From Datura wrightii (lineage: Eukaryota; Streptophyta; Magnoliopsida; Solanales; Solanaceae), in the NCBI GenBank assembly GCA_035772735.1, contig JASDFA010000006.1, positions 69,580,001-69,644,000 of the forward strand: a stretch of DNA of 64,000 nt, written 5' to 3'. Shown here one piece after another: positions 33,929 to 45,746 of this stretch (position 1 is its first letter; each line of letters begins with the position of its first letter). The notes beneath the pieces were generated by a model. The model saw only the letters and a list, made by a program, of their open reading frames with translations. It searched no databases and was not told the origin of the DNA. The translations under genes and the position numbers were made by a program.

Positions 33929-34329
33929 GGGCACCAGATCACCGAATGAAAGACCAGCATATAATCCCTAGTCCTTTTCAGATACTTGATTATATGCTTA
34001 ACTATAGTCCAATGTTCATTTTCATGATTAGATTGATATCTACTAACCATTCCAACAGCAAGGAAGATGTAAGATCTATTACATAACATAGTATATATGA
34101 GACTCCCAACAATAGAAGCATAAAGGATCAGCCTCATCCTCTCTATCTCGTCAGTCGTTTTGGGAGACTGATCCTTCGATAGAGAAATTTCATGCCTAAA
34201 AGGAAGAAATCCCTTTTTGGAATTTGCATGCTAAACCTAGTAAGAATAGTATCAATATAAAGTGCTTGAGATAAGCCTAATATCCTTTGATTGCGATCTC
34301 GCATGAGCTTGATCCCAATGATATGAGCA
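33929..34329 (-). pseudogene. Copia B RT C-terminal and connection region
   Basis: Minus-strand pieces read HIIGIKLMRDRNQRILGLSQ (after the solo LTR), DTILTRFSM, then 33919-34137 with YASIVGSLIYTMLCNR, GMVSRYQSN and HIIKYLKRTRDYML. These are the usual blocks between RT and RNase H in copia. Both neighbouring insertions interrupt this reading frame, which fixes the original continuity of the element. Confidence 0.85.
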
Positions 34330-36665
34330 TGTCATGACCCGAGGTAGGACCCCGGATCGAGACACAAGACCTAGAACCATGAATGGCTCCAAGTCAATCC
34401 ATGACATAAACATAGCAACTAAAAAGCATATATTAAAGCGTAAACTGATAACTTAAATATGAATAAGTGAAAGCCTGAGTAACATAAAACATATATCAAT
34501 GATACATCACAACGCTAAATCTCAAGCTGAACATACTAGTCTATGTCTGAAAAGCCTCTACTAACTGATGAGATGCAGGGACAAGCCCCCAGCTATCTCC
34601 AATTCTGAAACAAACTGACAACATAAAACTGAAATGATAGACACCCTCGAATAATGAGGACTCACCCAAGGCAGGGCTGAACTTAGCTGATAGGGGAAAT
34701 GAGCTATCGGCGAGACTGAACTAGATCACCTAAATCTATATCATGAAACGATATAGTATGGAGTGTGCGTTCAGTACTTTGAAATTATTGAGTATATAAG
34801 GTAAGTAAAACATGCTTAGTAAATGTTAACTAAAATCATGCATATAAATATAATTCATTAATTCGTAAGAGTAAGGACTGCATACTGAAAACTGTATTTG
34901 AGATATATAGTCATAAGATGATTATCATAACTGAACATAGTGACCCAAGGTTTAGAAATAGAAATCATATGACTTGTCATAGCTGAAATTGTAAGTAAAA
35001 GTTCATAAACTGATCATTGGGTCGAATCTGTTGTTAATACATAATATCATAAGTCAATGAATATGAATAACTAAAATCATGAGGAACAATGGGAGACTCC
35101 TCATAACCGACGCCATCACAATAGAGCTTACATGATGCCCCAACTACCACACTCGAGTGGGAAGAGCCGTTCAAAATATTGACAGGGATACAAACGATAC
35201 CATGATATTGATATCAAGCTGAGGTCCCTTGGGGGCAGGGGAAAACTCTCTTGAGAGGTCGCAAACATATAAAATATACCTAAATAGGTGTGCAGTTCTG
35301 AGACCAAGGAACCTTAAAACCCCAAGCCTACTCGGTGCTAGACACTACTCCCAAAAACATGCATTAATGCTCCCATCATTCTTCAATGAAGCTGAAACCA
35401 TAATTACATGCATAGTCTGAAATCTGAACATTAGGAGTCTTGACTCCAAAACATAGCATAAGCTGCATTGGGAGTATTGACTCCAAAACATATGATAAGT
35501 TGATTTTATTAGTCATTGCTAAATCATGAAAACATACTTAACTTGTGTGGGTTTACCTAAATTATAAAATCACGCATACTTGAAATAGACTTCATAAGTC
35601 AAAATCATAGATTCATATATGAAAAATTTATAAACCTTCATTCATGCTAGATATCTCATCATACTTAAAATCATGAATCATAAGCTTGACTTTTCATAAA
35701 ACTTGCATAGTAGGGCTCTAATAACTTAAAATCATGAATTTACAATTAAATTATATATAAAATCTGCCCATTAGACTTAAAACATGCTTTAAAACATGAG
35801 GGTATTAGACCCATAAACATATCATAGAGAATTTTATAAAATTGGATTAAAACCCTATAGTCATATACTTGAATTCATGAACTTGAGGAGAAATTTAGGC
35901 GTGAGGGTGGACAAAATCCCTCATTCATATCCCTATATACCTGGATAAACTAATTTTCCAACTAGCCCTGAAAGCCCAAGAGACTTGGGGAAGAAATTGA
36001 GAGAGTTCTAGCTTGATCTTGAAGAGGGTTCTCAATAACTTGCATACATAGGAGTCTAATGTATGTATTAGGATAGGTTAAACTCTCTTAAAATACTTCT
36101 TTTAGGGCTTAAAACAATGCCATTAGGGAGTTAGGAGCTTAGAAATCACAAAAATGCTCTTATTGATTTGGCTGGAAAAAACCCACTGTCAGCTCCCACG
36201 AGTCGTACAATATCCTGTACAACCAAACCAAGGCCCATTGTTTCTGCCCGTAGCTAGCCAGTCCAAAATTTTCAACTCACTGGTTCTTAACCACAAACGC
36301 CTTCCACGACTCATTTCCTACAATAAGTCATACTTTGACTCGTTACATCACCCCTTCACACAGCAGGTTCAAACCATAACCCGTTACAGTCTCCTATGAC
36401 TCGTGCCATGAGCTGTTGTTACTGGACCAAACTTTCAACTTCTCTGCTTCTTACCACGGGTACAAACCACAACTCTTTTTTTACTACGAGTCGTACCATG
36501 ACTTGTACTATCCAGTCTAGACACACCAACAACATACAATGACTACTAACCATGACCCCTTACTCCAGACTACAACGAGTCGTTCTGAGAAAATTTCTAG
36601 ACTTTTTCTGCTAAACATATTTCAAATCCAGAATCTAGTCTTAGAAACTTGTGGGGTGTCATACA
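34330..36665 (-). mobile_element. Solo LTR E (gypsy-type) in the copia B RT gene
   Basis: A 2,336-bp block with TGTCATGACCCG at its left and GGGGTGTCATACA at its right has LTR-type termini in minus orientation and no coding. It cuts the RT frame between FDMK and HIIGIKLM. It shares with the gypsy D LTR the GACAAGCCCCCAGCTA block, a TATCATGAAACGATA-type block and ACGAGTCGT motifs, so the families are related. No matching 5-bp flanks are seen (GAGCA left, GTCTC right). Confidence 0.78.
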
Positions 36666-37340
36666 GTCTCTTCACCCAACTTTCATATCAAAATGTGAGG
36701 ACAACCACTCCTTGACCCATTTTAGCATGCTGACATTATTTCCTATGAGCATGATGCCATCCATGTACAGAATAAAAAATTCTACTTTATCTCCCTTCCA
36801 CTTATTATAGATGCATGACTCATTATTACATTGATCAAAACCAAAGGTCTTAATCGAATTGTCAAAACAAGTGTTCCATACCCTAGATGCCTGTTTCAAC
36901 CTATAAATGGATCTTTCAGCTTACACAACATATGCTCATTGCCGCTTTTCACAAAACTCTCTGTTTGTGCCATACATATGCACTCATCAAGACCTGCATT
37001 AAGAAAGGCCATCTTGACATCCATCTACCAGATCTCATAATCATAATGAGCAGCAATAGATAAGAGAATTCTGATGGATTTAAGCATAGCTACCGGCGAA
37101 AAGGTTTTCTCATAGTCAATTCCTTCCTTTTGAGTAAACCCTTTTGCAATAAGACTAGATTTAAAAGTTTGCACTTTTCCATCCATACCTCTTTTTTTCT
37201 TATAGATCCAACTACAGCGAATGGGTTTGACTTTCGCAGGTGGTTCTACAAGATCCTAGACTTAATTGGAGTACATGGACTTCATTTCAAATTTCATAGT
37301 GACAATCCATTTTTCAGCATCTATATCTTATAGTGCTTCA
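36666..37340 (-). pseudogene. Copia B reverse transcriptase, N-terminal and central part
   Basis: 36672-36899 reads KQASRVWNTCFDNSIKTFGF and then LYMDGIMLIGNN, where family members have YVDD: the second catalytic aspartate is replaced by glycine. Left of it the frame ends FDMK and meets the solo LTR. Upstream (36900-37340), in broken frames, are the usual RT start blocks. With stops, frameshifts and an active-site change this cannot be a working RT. Confidence 0.83.
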
Positions 37341-37356
37341 GCATAATTAAGGGGTT

Positions 37357-37620
37357 CTATATTAGGCTCTTTAGGGATTCTCTTTCACCCAAGAGTGCAA
37401 ACTGAATGGGTTTTCTTAAAATAACTCTCCCATTACGATGACTCACTACTACATCATTTGTCTGATCTTGCGGTTGAACCACAACATCACTTTTGAGAAC
37501 TAAATCCTGATTATCATGAACTTCTTCCTTAAGCAAAGGATGCTCGACAAGTGCAGGCTGGTCAACATTATTCCCATAATCTTGAGGTAGTGAGATGTCT
37601 AACCCATGCACTTGCGCCTC
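37357..37620 (-). pseudogene. Copia B hinge region between integrase and RT
   Basis: An 84-codon open piece is rich in D, Q, V and N and ends RNGRVILRKPIQFALLGE, the basic motif that marks the start of the RT part in copia polyproteins. It has no enzymatic motif of its own. Confidence 0.7.
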
Positions 37621-37699
37621 TTGTTGCTTATTAACATTGCTCTCACTATAATAAGGGAGTGGTATGTCAATACTTGTTTGTGGAATTTTTCTTGGGATA

Positions 37700-38960
37700 C
37701 ATCATTAGTTATTCCATTGCTCACTTCCTGTAAAACGAGTTTACTTCTTGAAACATGGTTCATTAAATAGTCCTCTTCCTGAAACTTGGTATTTATTGTA
37801 GTAATTACCTTCTTTTCTTAGGAACTATAAAACAAACCACCTTTCGTTCCTTTTGTATATCCAACAAAGGCACATACTTCTGTCTTTGATTCCAACTTAT
37901 CAGTTTTTGCCTTCAGCACGTGAGCTGGACAACCTCATACCTGAATGTGCTTGAGACTAGGCTTTCAACTAGTACACAATTCTATTGGAGTTAAAGGTAC
38001 TGAGTTAGAAGGAACCAAGTTCAACAATCAATTTGCTATAGCTAATGCATATCCCCAAAAGGAAGAAGACAAATCCGAATAACTCAACGTTGATCTTACC
38101 ATTTTCAAAAGAGTTTCATTTTTTCTTTCTGCCACACCATTTTGTTATGATATTCTCGGAGCATATAATTGAGATGTAATTCCACAATCTGATAAGTATT
38201 TAATGAATTCAGCAGAAAAGTATTCACCACCACGATCAGATCATAATGATTTAATATGTTTATCATGTTGCTTTATCGTTTCTACCTCAAATTTTTTGAA
38301 CTTGTCAAAGCATTCAGACTTATGGTGCAATAGGTAAACAGTCCATATTTAGAGTAGTCATCTGTGAATATCACAAAATATTCAAAATCACCTCTTGCTT
38401 GTATATTCATAGGACCACACAAATTAGAGTGAATTAGTTCCAACTTATCTTTAGCTCTATTCCCTTTAGAAGGAAAATGTCTCTTAGTTATTTTTCCTTC
38501 TAAACAGGATTCGCAGGTTGGAAGTGCCTCCACTTTCAATGAACTCAAAATCCTATCAGAGACCAACCTTGAAATCCTATTTAGATTTATATGACCTAGA
38601 CACAAGTACCACAAGTAAGTGTGACTCAATTTAGAAACATATTTTCTTTTATTAGACAAATTAATATTATTTAGTTCCTTTGGTTACAACGAATTTGGAG
38701 GTGTTTAAAGAACAAATAAATCATGTACTCTTAGTATAAATATAGATAAAATGCTTGTTAAATTCGATAACAGAAAAATTATTACCAAAATATACATTAT
38801 AACCAGCATTCGTTAATTTTGAAACTGAACGCAAATTCCTTCTAATAGAAGGTACATAGAGTACATCTATTAAATTTAAAACTCCAGAACTACTAAAAGA
38901 AATACTAATATCTCCAAAAGCTAAAGTCGATGTTGGTTCTCCATTGGCTTGAAAAACAAA
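37700..38960 (-). pseudogene. Copia B integrase
   Basis: 38282-38659 holds the GAG-preintegrase zinc region (LCLGHINLNRISR, LPTCESCLEGK; the first histidine of the usual pattern is not clear) and the start of the DDE core. The first catalytic position reads HSNLCGPMN, so the expected aspartate is asparagine. FTDDYSKYG follows. The rest of the core runs leftward in broken frames to about 37900. Stops and frameshifts throughout. Confidence 0.8.
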
Positions 38961-39428
38961 ACTTCATTCTAACTTAGCCGTCTCGTTTCCCGAAACTCCT
39001 GCAAAGAAGTGCGGACATAATTAGTTGCTCCTGAATCTACAACCTATAGCATCGTAGAAACATCCGCTAAACAAGTTTTAACGACATTTAAGTAAGAAAA
39101 ATTACCTTGGTTGTTCAATTTATCTAGGTAGTCAAGACATTACTTCTTGTGATGCCCGGACTTCTTGCAATGGTAGCACTTGCTTCTTGGATTAGCCGCA
39201 CCACCATTCGCAACTCCAGATGCCTTGCGAGGTCTCTTTTTTTTCTATCCGCCTTTTGTCTTAGAAGAAGAAGCTCTCTCAACATTCAGTGCTACAATAG
39301 GAGCTTGTTGTTTGATAATGGACTCAGCTGCTTGTAGCTTATTCAATAATTTTGCTAGGGACAAATCCATTTTGTTCATGTTATAGTTCAAGAAAAATTG
39401 CTGAAATTTGTCAGCAAAGTCTACAGGA

Positions 39429-39900
39429 TCATCTCAACTTGAGATTCCTTATCAATTTTGCTCCCAAGATTTCTAGTTCATTGAGAAGACCAATCATCTT
39501 AAGAACATGATCCCTCGCGGATGAACCTTCAGCCATTTTCGTGTTCAAAAGGGCTTTCATGGTTTTCTGCTTTGTGGCATGATTATGCTCACCGAATATC
39601 TCTTTGATACTTTCAAGCATATCGTAAGAAGACTCCATAGATAGATACTGATGCGGCAAAACATTTGATATTGAGGCAAGAATGTAACATTGCGTCATCT
39701 GATCAGCCTTAACCCATTTTTCATAGGCTTGGATTTGGTCCTTAGTGGCATTCTCAGGTTTTTCAGGTCATTCTTCAACCAACAAAAAACTATACCCTTC
39801 AACAGTTAGGGCAATATCCAGATTTCTTTTCCAGTCAATATAATTCGGACCCTCTAACTTGTTTTCTTTTAAAACAGAGGTGAGGGAATTGAATGAAGTA
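39429..39900 (-). pseudogene. Copia B gag
   Basis: Minus-strand reading from 39900 gives FNSLTSVLKENKLEGPNY, a stop inside VEE-PEKPENATKDQ, then 39429-39698 with MTQCYILASISNVLPHQYL, YDMLESIKEIFGEHN and LNTKMAEGSSARDHVLKM. This is a UBN2-type copia gag of the Tork/TNT-like kind. A CCHC stretch (CHHCKKSG-like, near 39150-39180) and protease pieces follow to about 39000 in broken frames. Confidence 0.82.
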
Positions 39901-40811
39901 ATTATTAATCTGGGAGATACAAAACATCAAATAGATCATTAAGCATGTAGCAAGAATATTTAAATTTATGTAAGCACATAACACACACATCCATGCATAT
40001 CGAATAGCTAGATTCGATAGAGAAACTTAACCACTCATGCAAACTATATGAATTATGACAGATGTTTATCCCATAAATTAAAATAGAACCAACTCAGTTG
40101 GAGAGTAAACTGCTTATTTAAGACAGGTAAATATTCAATAATATAAATCTCTGTTCCATTGAACCAACATGTAATTCAGTTGGAGAGTTAATACAAGTTA
40201 TCTAACAACAAGAAACAAGGAAACACAGTAATCGACCGTAATGAATCTATATGATGGGAAAAGAAAATCAATGTCAATATGTAAACTCATTATTTATCGT
40301 TATATACCAATGAAGACCATAAGGATTGAACCCTAATACTACTGGTTGAAAGAAAATAATTTTTTTCTTAATTTTTAATTATTCAAAAAATAGAAAAATG
40401 CCCAAGAACCCATCAAAATGACTCCGAATGGCCAAAAAATGACGTTAGTCACAAAAGGCGGTGATTATTGCTTAGGGAGTCATTTCTGATGAACCTACCA
40501 AATTTTGGGTCAATCAGAGTTCGTCAAAAGTTGAAAAATCCAATACCGACCAAATCGGCAAGCAATGAGTAGGCACCTGCGCACGACTTGGCAGTGATGT
40601 GGGCGGCCTGGAAGTCCCAATTTTTTTCTTGCTTTTGGATTTTTAAAACATATCATAAATTATTAAACGATAGAATAGTTTTTCAAAAATTAAAAAAAAT
40701 AAATAAAAAATCACTATTTTTCATCTATGATATAATTCACACATTCACGCAAAAATGACAATAATAATCTATTTTCATGAATTCTTTACATTATCTAGGC
40801 AGATGTAAGAT

Positions 40812-40826
40812 GACTCTTGATGCCAA
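40812..40826 (-). other. Primer-binding site of copia B, mutated
   Basis: Minus strand reads TTGGCATCAAGAG just inside the 5' LTR, close to TTGGTATCAGAGC but with a substitution and an extra A. Confidence 0.7.
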
Positions 40827-40827
40827 T

Positions 40828-42186
40828 TATTAGAACATGTGCAGTGGAAGCAAGCATAATGGGATCAAAAGACTTACATGAATCACTAGATAACAACAAT
40901 GAATAAGGTTACACATTATTAACCTTTTGAAGCTTTCACATAAGACGTCCACTCGCTCTCCATGTCCCCAAGTAGAAAATATTTGTGTGGGCAAGTATTT
41001 CTTCTCAGAGAAAAGGATAATTTTTCATAGAGCAAGATGCTCTATTTATAGTCACGTTTTTAGGGTATAAGACCCTAATCTCAAAACATATAAGATTCCC
41101 TCTTTCTAAGTTTTTCACACGTTTTTTCCTAGGCTATCACAATCTCAAAACGTGTTCAACTCACCTTCCTAGAAGTTGTCCAAAATCTTGTGGGATTTTA
41201 CTACTTTTAGAAAATAATTTTCTTCCTTTTTCAAGTTCTTTAACTAATCAGGCATAGCAGGGACCATATATTTAATTAGTGAGGCTTCCAATTATGGTAT
41301 TAATTTGAAAAATAAATGAATTAACCTATCATAATAAATTACAGATTATTTCACTAAAAATTCATAATTGTACTCCTCGGTATAATTTCAAAATCATTCA
41401 TTAAATCTTAGTTAATTCCCCATGTTAAGATTACAGATACCAACCAATTGAATTAAATTTTTGAATACTTAATTCATTGATTAATTTAATCTTTTATTCA
41501 AATGCTCAACTTATTTCATGTGACTGATACAGGATCCGCCTGCAGGGTTTTCACATGAAAACTTATAAGCAATCATAAAGGGGTATCACCAATCTCAAGG
41601 CCGAGACATGGATTCTATCAACTAACAATTATTTCACAAATGTCATTTGTCATCATTCAACCTATCGGGAATATTTTAACTCGCGAAAGAGTTTCACCCT
41701 TTTGATAGATCAAAAAACAAGCAAATCATATTGATCATAATAATTATATCAAGATTTAGAGTACAAGTACATTTAATGATCTAGAGAATTTATTTTATTA
41801 AGTCAGATAAAATACTTATCTCTACTTGGTCCATGTCAATACATACAAAATGTACGAGCACAAGAAGTTGGAATAATACCATTCTCATAATCAAGATAAA
41901 TTATATTTAATCTTGTGTTGTAATTGTACCAATGAATTTTCCCAATTTGTATCTTAGATTGTGAATATATATAAAATTTATACTTATAAGAACCGATGAT
42001 TTAATCTTTCATGTATAAGCTAACTCTATACACAAAATCATCTACTATATTAGTAAAGGACACACAAGTAAAAATAATTTATTTAAAATAAGACTTTATT
42101 AATCCGAATAAATAAAATAAAAGTCTTACATAAAAATAAAACATAATACTATAATAAACCACATGGTTAATAGTATATCCTAACTA
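40828..42186 (-). repeat. 5' LTR of copia B
   Basis: Uninterrupted LTR copy, ~1.36 kb, collinear with 21123-22274 plus 25418-25633. The terminal TG is TA at 40828, and the right end fades at TATCCTAAC (42176-42185), so the ends are uncertain by a few bases. Confidence 0.83.
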
Positions 42187-42779
42187 CAGTCAGCCACAAC
42201 ACTCTTTTATTTTGTTAAAATCTATTTCACTAATATTAAAATAATTTTTTAAATATATATTTTCATTCATGGTAACTGAGAATAATTCTTTAAATAAATT
42301 TATTTCACTTGTGGCACCTGAAAATAGTTATGTAATATTATTTCACTTCAATATTACAAACTATTTAACATTTTTAAATACATTTTTCCTCATCTTTGTT
42401 TGTACGTACATCGAATATCTGATGATCCAATATGATTGGTGAGTAATTCTAAAGTATAATTAGATTGAGTATAACAAAAATCATATTTTAAAATATATAT
42501 TCTTTTGTTTGTACCTTTAAAATCATGACGATCTAACATGATATATGAGTAACTCAACACGAGAGTTAGATTGAATATAACATGAAGTCACACCAATGTG
42601 ATATGAAAACAACTAGGTAGGTTAAATATAACATAAAGTCACGTAGATCTGTTATGACATGCATGTCATAATTTTGGAATTTTTTCCTCTTTCGTTGTAG
42701 CTTTAAAATGCATGACAACCCAACATAATTTGTAGTCAAGCAATTTATAAAATAAAAAGTTAGCAAAAGTTATCACAAA
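42187..42779. other. AT-rich DNA, no gene seen
   Basis: Holds loosely repeated phrases such as TATAACATGAAGTCA / TATAACATAAAGTCA and the self-complementary GACATGCATGTC (42657-42668). No coding or element boundary identified. Confidence 0.55.
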
Positions 42780-43330
42780 TTCTTCGCCAATGAAGAAAAA
42801 GAAGACCACTTATTTGTGGCAACATATTTTTCAACCAAAAAATTCTAACTTTTGGATGATTGATAGTGGTTGTACAAACCATATGACATATGATAGAACT
42901 CTTTTTAAGAGCTCATGCCTATGGGAAACAAGAAAGTCAGAATTGAGAATGGTGACTATATTTCTGTAAAAGGAAAAGGGACTGTTGCAATCAAAACAAG
43001 TTCATTTACAAGAATAATTTTAAATGTTCTTTATGCCTGATATTGATCAAAATTTATTGAGGTGTTCGTCAGCTAGTGGAAAAAGAATCTAAATTATTAT
43101 TTGCAGACAAGTATTGTCGAATCTTTGATGCCACTAAGCATGAGATTTTACATGTCAAAATGAGATATAAAAACTTCTCATTTAATCTAGATGAACACAA
43201 TTTAAAATCTTTTGTTGATCAAGAGTTGCAACTTGGAGAAGTGAATCAAGGTAACTGCAATACCAAAGATGAGTTGACAGATTTATTCACAAGGTCAATT
43301 TCAGACAAGATTACAATCTACAATTTATGA
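42780..43330 (+). pseudogene. Deleted copia relic G: protease joined to polyprotein tail
   Basis: Plus-strand translation gives NEEKEDHLFVATYF, then FWMIDSGCTNHMTYDRTLFK (the DSG protease motif), VRIENGDYISVKGKGTVAI, then 43076-43330 ending NTKDELTDLFTRSISDKI, the end of copia RNase H. Integrase, RT and most of RNase H are missing, so a large internal deletion joined protease to the tail. Several stops lie upstream. Confidence 0.8.
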
Positions 43331-43342
43331 TCCAAGAAGGAG

Positions 43343-43649
43343 TGTTGATAGTATGTCTCAGGATATTATAAAAATAGAATAAATATTGCATTATCTTTAA
43401 AAGATTTGCAGTAAATCTATTAGTAGTTAACTTTTAGGATTTCAAATTTATTTTGTTAGCTTGAATTTAGGAGGTAGTTCTTTGCAATAAGTCAGTAGAA
43501 GATTTTTCTACTTTTTAGTTAGAAATTGCAGTTATAAATATATGTCTTTGAGTTATTAATAAAATAATTTTCCTAAACTGCATTGTTAGTATTTCTTTCT
43601 AAATTCTTTTATGTTATTTTCCTTTATTTTCTTTCTTAAAAAAACAACA
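43343..43649 (+). repeat. 3' LTR of copia relic G
   Basis: Follows the purine-rich CCAAGAAGGAG, starts TGTTGATAGTATG and ends AAAACAACA, about 307 bp. No 5' LTR is visible to the left. Confidence 0.7.
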
Positions 43650-43744
43650 GTCTTGTGGATATGAATAATATGATCACATTTACATAACCTTCACCAACAG
43701 TCTTGTAGATATGAATAATATGATCAAATTTATGTAACCTTCAC
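43645..43744. repeat. Tandem duplication, 50-bp unit
   Basis: CAACAGTCTTGTGGATATGA at 43645 recurs with few changes at 43695; both copies end TAACCTTCAC. The first copy overlaps the end of the relic G LTR. Confidence 0.85.
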
Positions 43745-44214
43745 AACTTGAGATAGAACTTTTTCTTCTGATTATTAATGACAAGAGCATTAGGCCTATA
43801 TTGAAACAAAAACACAAACACTGTAATTAGATAAATTTGTATACCGTGACATGATGCAAGTGAACCAACAAAGGCCAATATGTATTTATTGTGATCTTCT
43901 TGCTGGCCCCTATGGGTTTTGTTTGTTTGAGGCAATTGATTACTGAAAAGTGAAAACTTCCCTCCCCATCAACTCGTACCACACGAGTGAGTTTCCATTT
44001 CTAGATTCTAGTCCAATCATATACATATGTATATACACATACATACACTTCAAAGTGTTGGAAGCTACTTAATTAATTCACTTACCAAGTTAAATCGAAA
44101 GAAAACGAAAGTACGTAATTTGCTTTTCTTGCAAAACTTTCCTCCTTTGTCAACAAAGACATAGTTTGACATTTTAAAAACAAAGAAAAGAGTTTTGAAA
44201 TTTATGATCATAAA
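43745..44214. other. Intergenic DNA, no gene seen
   Basis: No coding signal. TGTATATACACATACATAC near 44027-44046 is a short simple repeat. Ends at the ATAAA duplication of copia F. Confidence 0.55.
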
Positions 44215-44529
44215 TGTTAATCTTGGAGAAAACAGAGAATTAAAGAAGCAGAGGTAAGAAGAAGAGGAGATGAGGTAGAGAGGAAGAAGATGAAGCAGTG
44301 AAGAAGATGATGCAGAGAAGATACATCAGAGAAGAAGATGATGTAGAGAGAAATTTATGTATTGCTTGTAAATCTTATTGAATGAATAATGATTGATCAA
44401 GATCAATACATACATTTATACTTAACTAACTTTAACCAACTTCTACCTATTCTAACTTAACTAACTGCTTATTAACTAACTAGGTAGTTAATGACTAAAC
44501 TACCCTTTTATGTCATATTATCTTCAACA
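44215..44529 (-). repeat. 3' LTR of copia F
   Basis: Plus strand starts TGTTAATCTTGGAG and ends TATCTTCAACA, 315 bp. The inner neighbour on the minus strand is the polypurine tract TTGAGGGGGAG (44530-44540). Confidence 0.95.
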
Positions 44530-45746
44530 CTCCCCCTCAAGTTAGGAGGTGTAAATACATCAAGTATTCCTAGTTTGGAACACAAATACTCATGTTGAAT
44601 TCTGCCTAAGCTCTTCGTCAGTAAATCTGCCTGTTGATGTTTGGTAGAAACATAGTCTATCTTGATCATCCCTTTTTTAATCTTTTCTCTTACAAAGTGA
44701 CAATTGATTTCTATATGTTTTGTTCTCTCATGAAACACTGGATTTGCTGCTATCTGCATTGCTGATTTGCGGTCTGTGTTGACTTGAACTGGTAGGCTGA
44801 TTTGGATTCCAACTTCTTTTAGTAATCCTAGAATCCATGTGAGCTCAGCAACTGTAGAAGCTAAGCTCCTATATTCAGCTTCTGCAGAGCTTCTTGATAC
44901 CACACTTTGCTTCTTAGATTTTTAAGATATCAAGGAATCTCCTAACTTGACAATGAAGCCTGTTACAGACCTTCTGGAATTTGGGCATGCTGCCCAATCA
45001 GCATCACAGAAAGCTAATACTTGCTCCTTACTTTTGCTGGACAAAAGTATTCCTTGTCCAGGATGTTGTTTGACAAACCTCAAGATCCTTATTGCAGCTT
45101 CTAAATGTGACCTTTTTGGCTGCTGTAAGAACTGGCTGAGAGTTTGTACACTATAGGCTATATCAGGCCTTGTTATAGTTAGGTACAACAACTTTCCAAT
45201 AAGCTTTTGATAGGTAGTTACATCTGCTATAGGATCCACAACTGCTTCTCCTTTTCCTGCTAATTTTACAAAGTCATCAACTTCCTTTGAAGTTAACTTA
45301 ACATTCTGTTCAAGTGGTGTTGTCACTGGTTTTGCAGCACTTAGCCCCAATTCTGAAATTAACTCCAGTGCGTACTTTCTTTGGTGCATTAAGATACCTG
45401 AGCTTGATCTAGCAAATTCAATCCCCAGGAAGTATCTAAGTTCCCCCAAGTCTTTAATCTTAAAAGCTTGACTCATTGCCTTCTTAGTGTACTTGATGAG
45501 TTGTAAACTGCTGCCTGTGATTAGCATGTCATCAACATATACTAGGATGACTACTAGATCATTTCCAGCTTGTTTCAAGAACAGTAAATGATCATACTTG
45601 CTCTGTTTGAATCCAAGCTGCAACACTGCCTCCATCAACTTTGCATTCCACTGTCTTGGGGCATGTTTCAGGCCATACAAGGATTTAAGAAGTCTACACA
45701 CTGGTTTTGTCTCCCACTGGCTTTTAAATCCTTGTGGTAGATCCAT
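44508..45746 (-). pseudogene. Copia F reverse transcriptase and RNase H
   Basis: 44922-45746 (274 codons) starts MDLPQGFKS, has YGLKHAPRQWN, an intact YVDDMLITGSS box, LRYFLGIEFARS, and RNase H beginning with FCDADWAACPNSRRSVTG. A single TAA separates it from 44508-44903, which has SRSSAEAEYRSLAS, NTDRKSAMQIAANP and HIEINCHFVRE and ends inside the 3' LTR. The active-site residues are present. An upstream frameshift near 45740 and a stop near 45900 disconnect it from the RT start at 45668-46100. Confidence 0.9.

Larger units (their letters stand above)
21123..42186 (-). mobile_element. Ty1/copia LTR retrotransposon B (minus strand) with three nested insertions
   Basis: The right LTR (40828 to about 42186) and the split left LTR (21123-22274 plus 25418 to about 25633) are homologous, each ~1.36 kb. 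Between them, in minus-strand copia order, lie the primer site (40812-40826), gag, protease, integrase, RT and RNase H, all broken. It is interrupted by a solo gypsy LTR (22275-25412), an internally deleted gypsy element (26124-33923) and another solo LTR (34330-36665). Removing these leaves about 7.8 kb. Outer ends are decayed (TG to TA at 40828) and I find no target duplication. Integrase and RT active-site residues are mutated. Confidence 0.87.
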
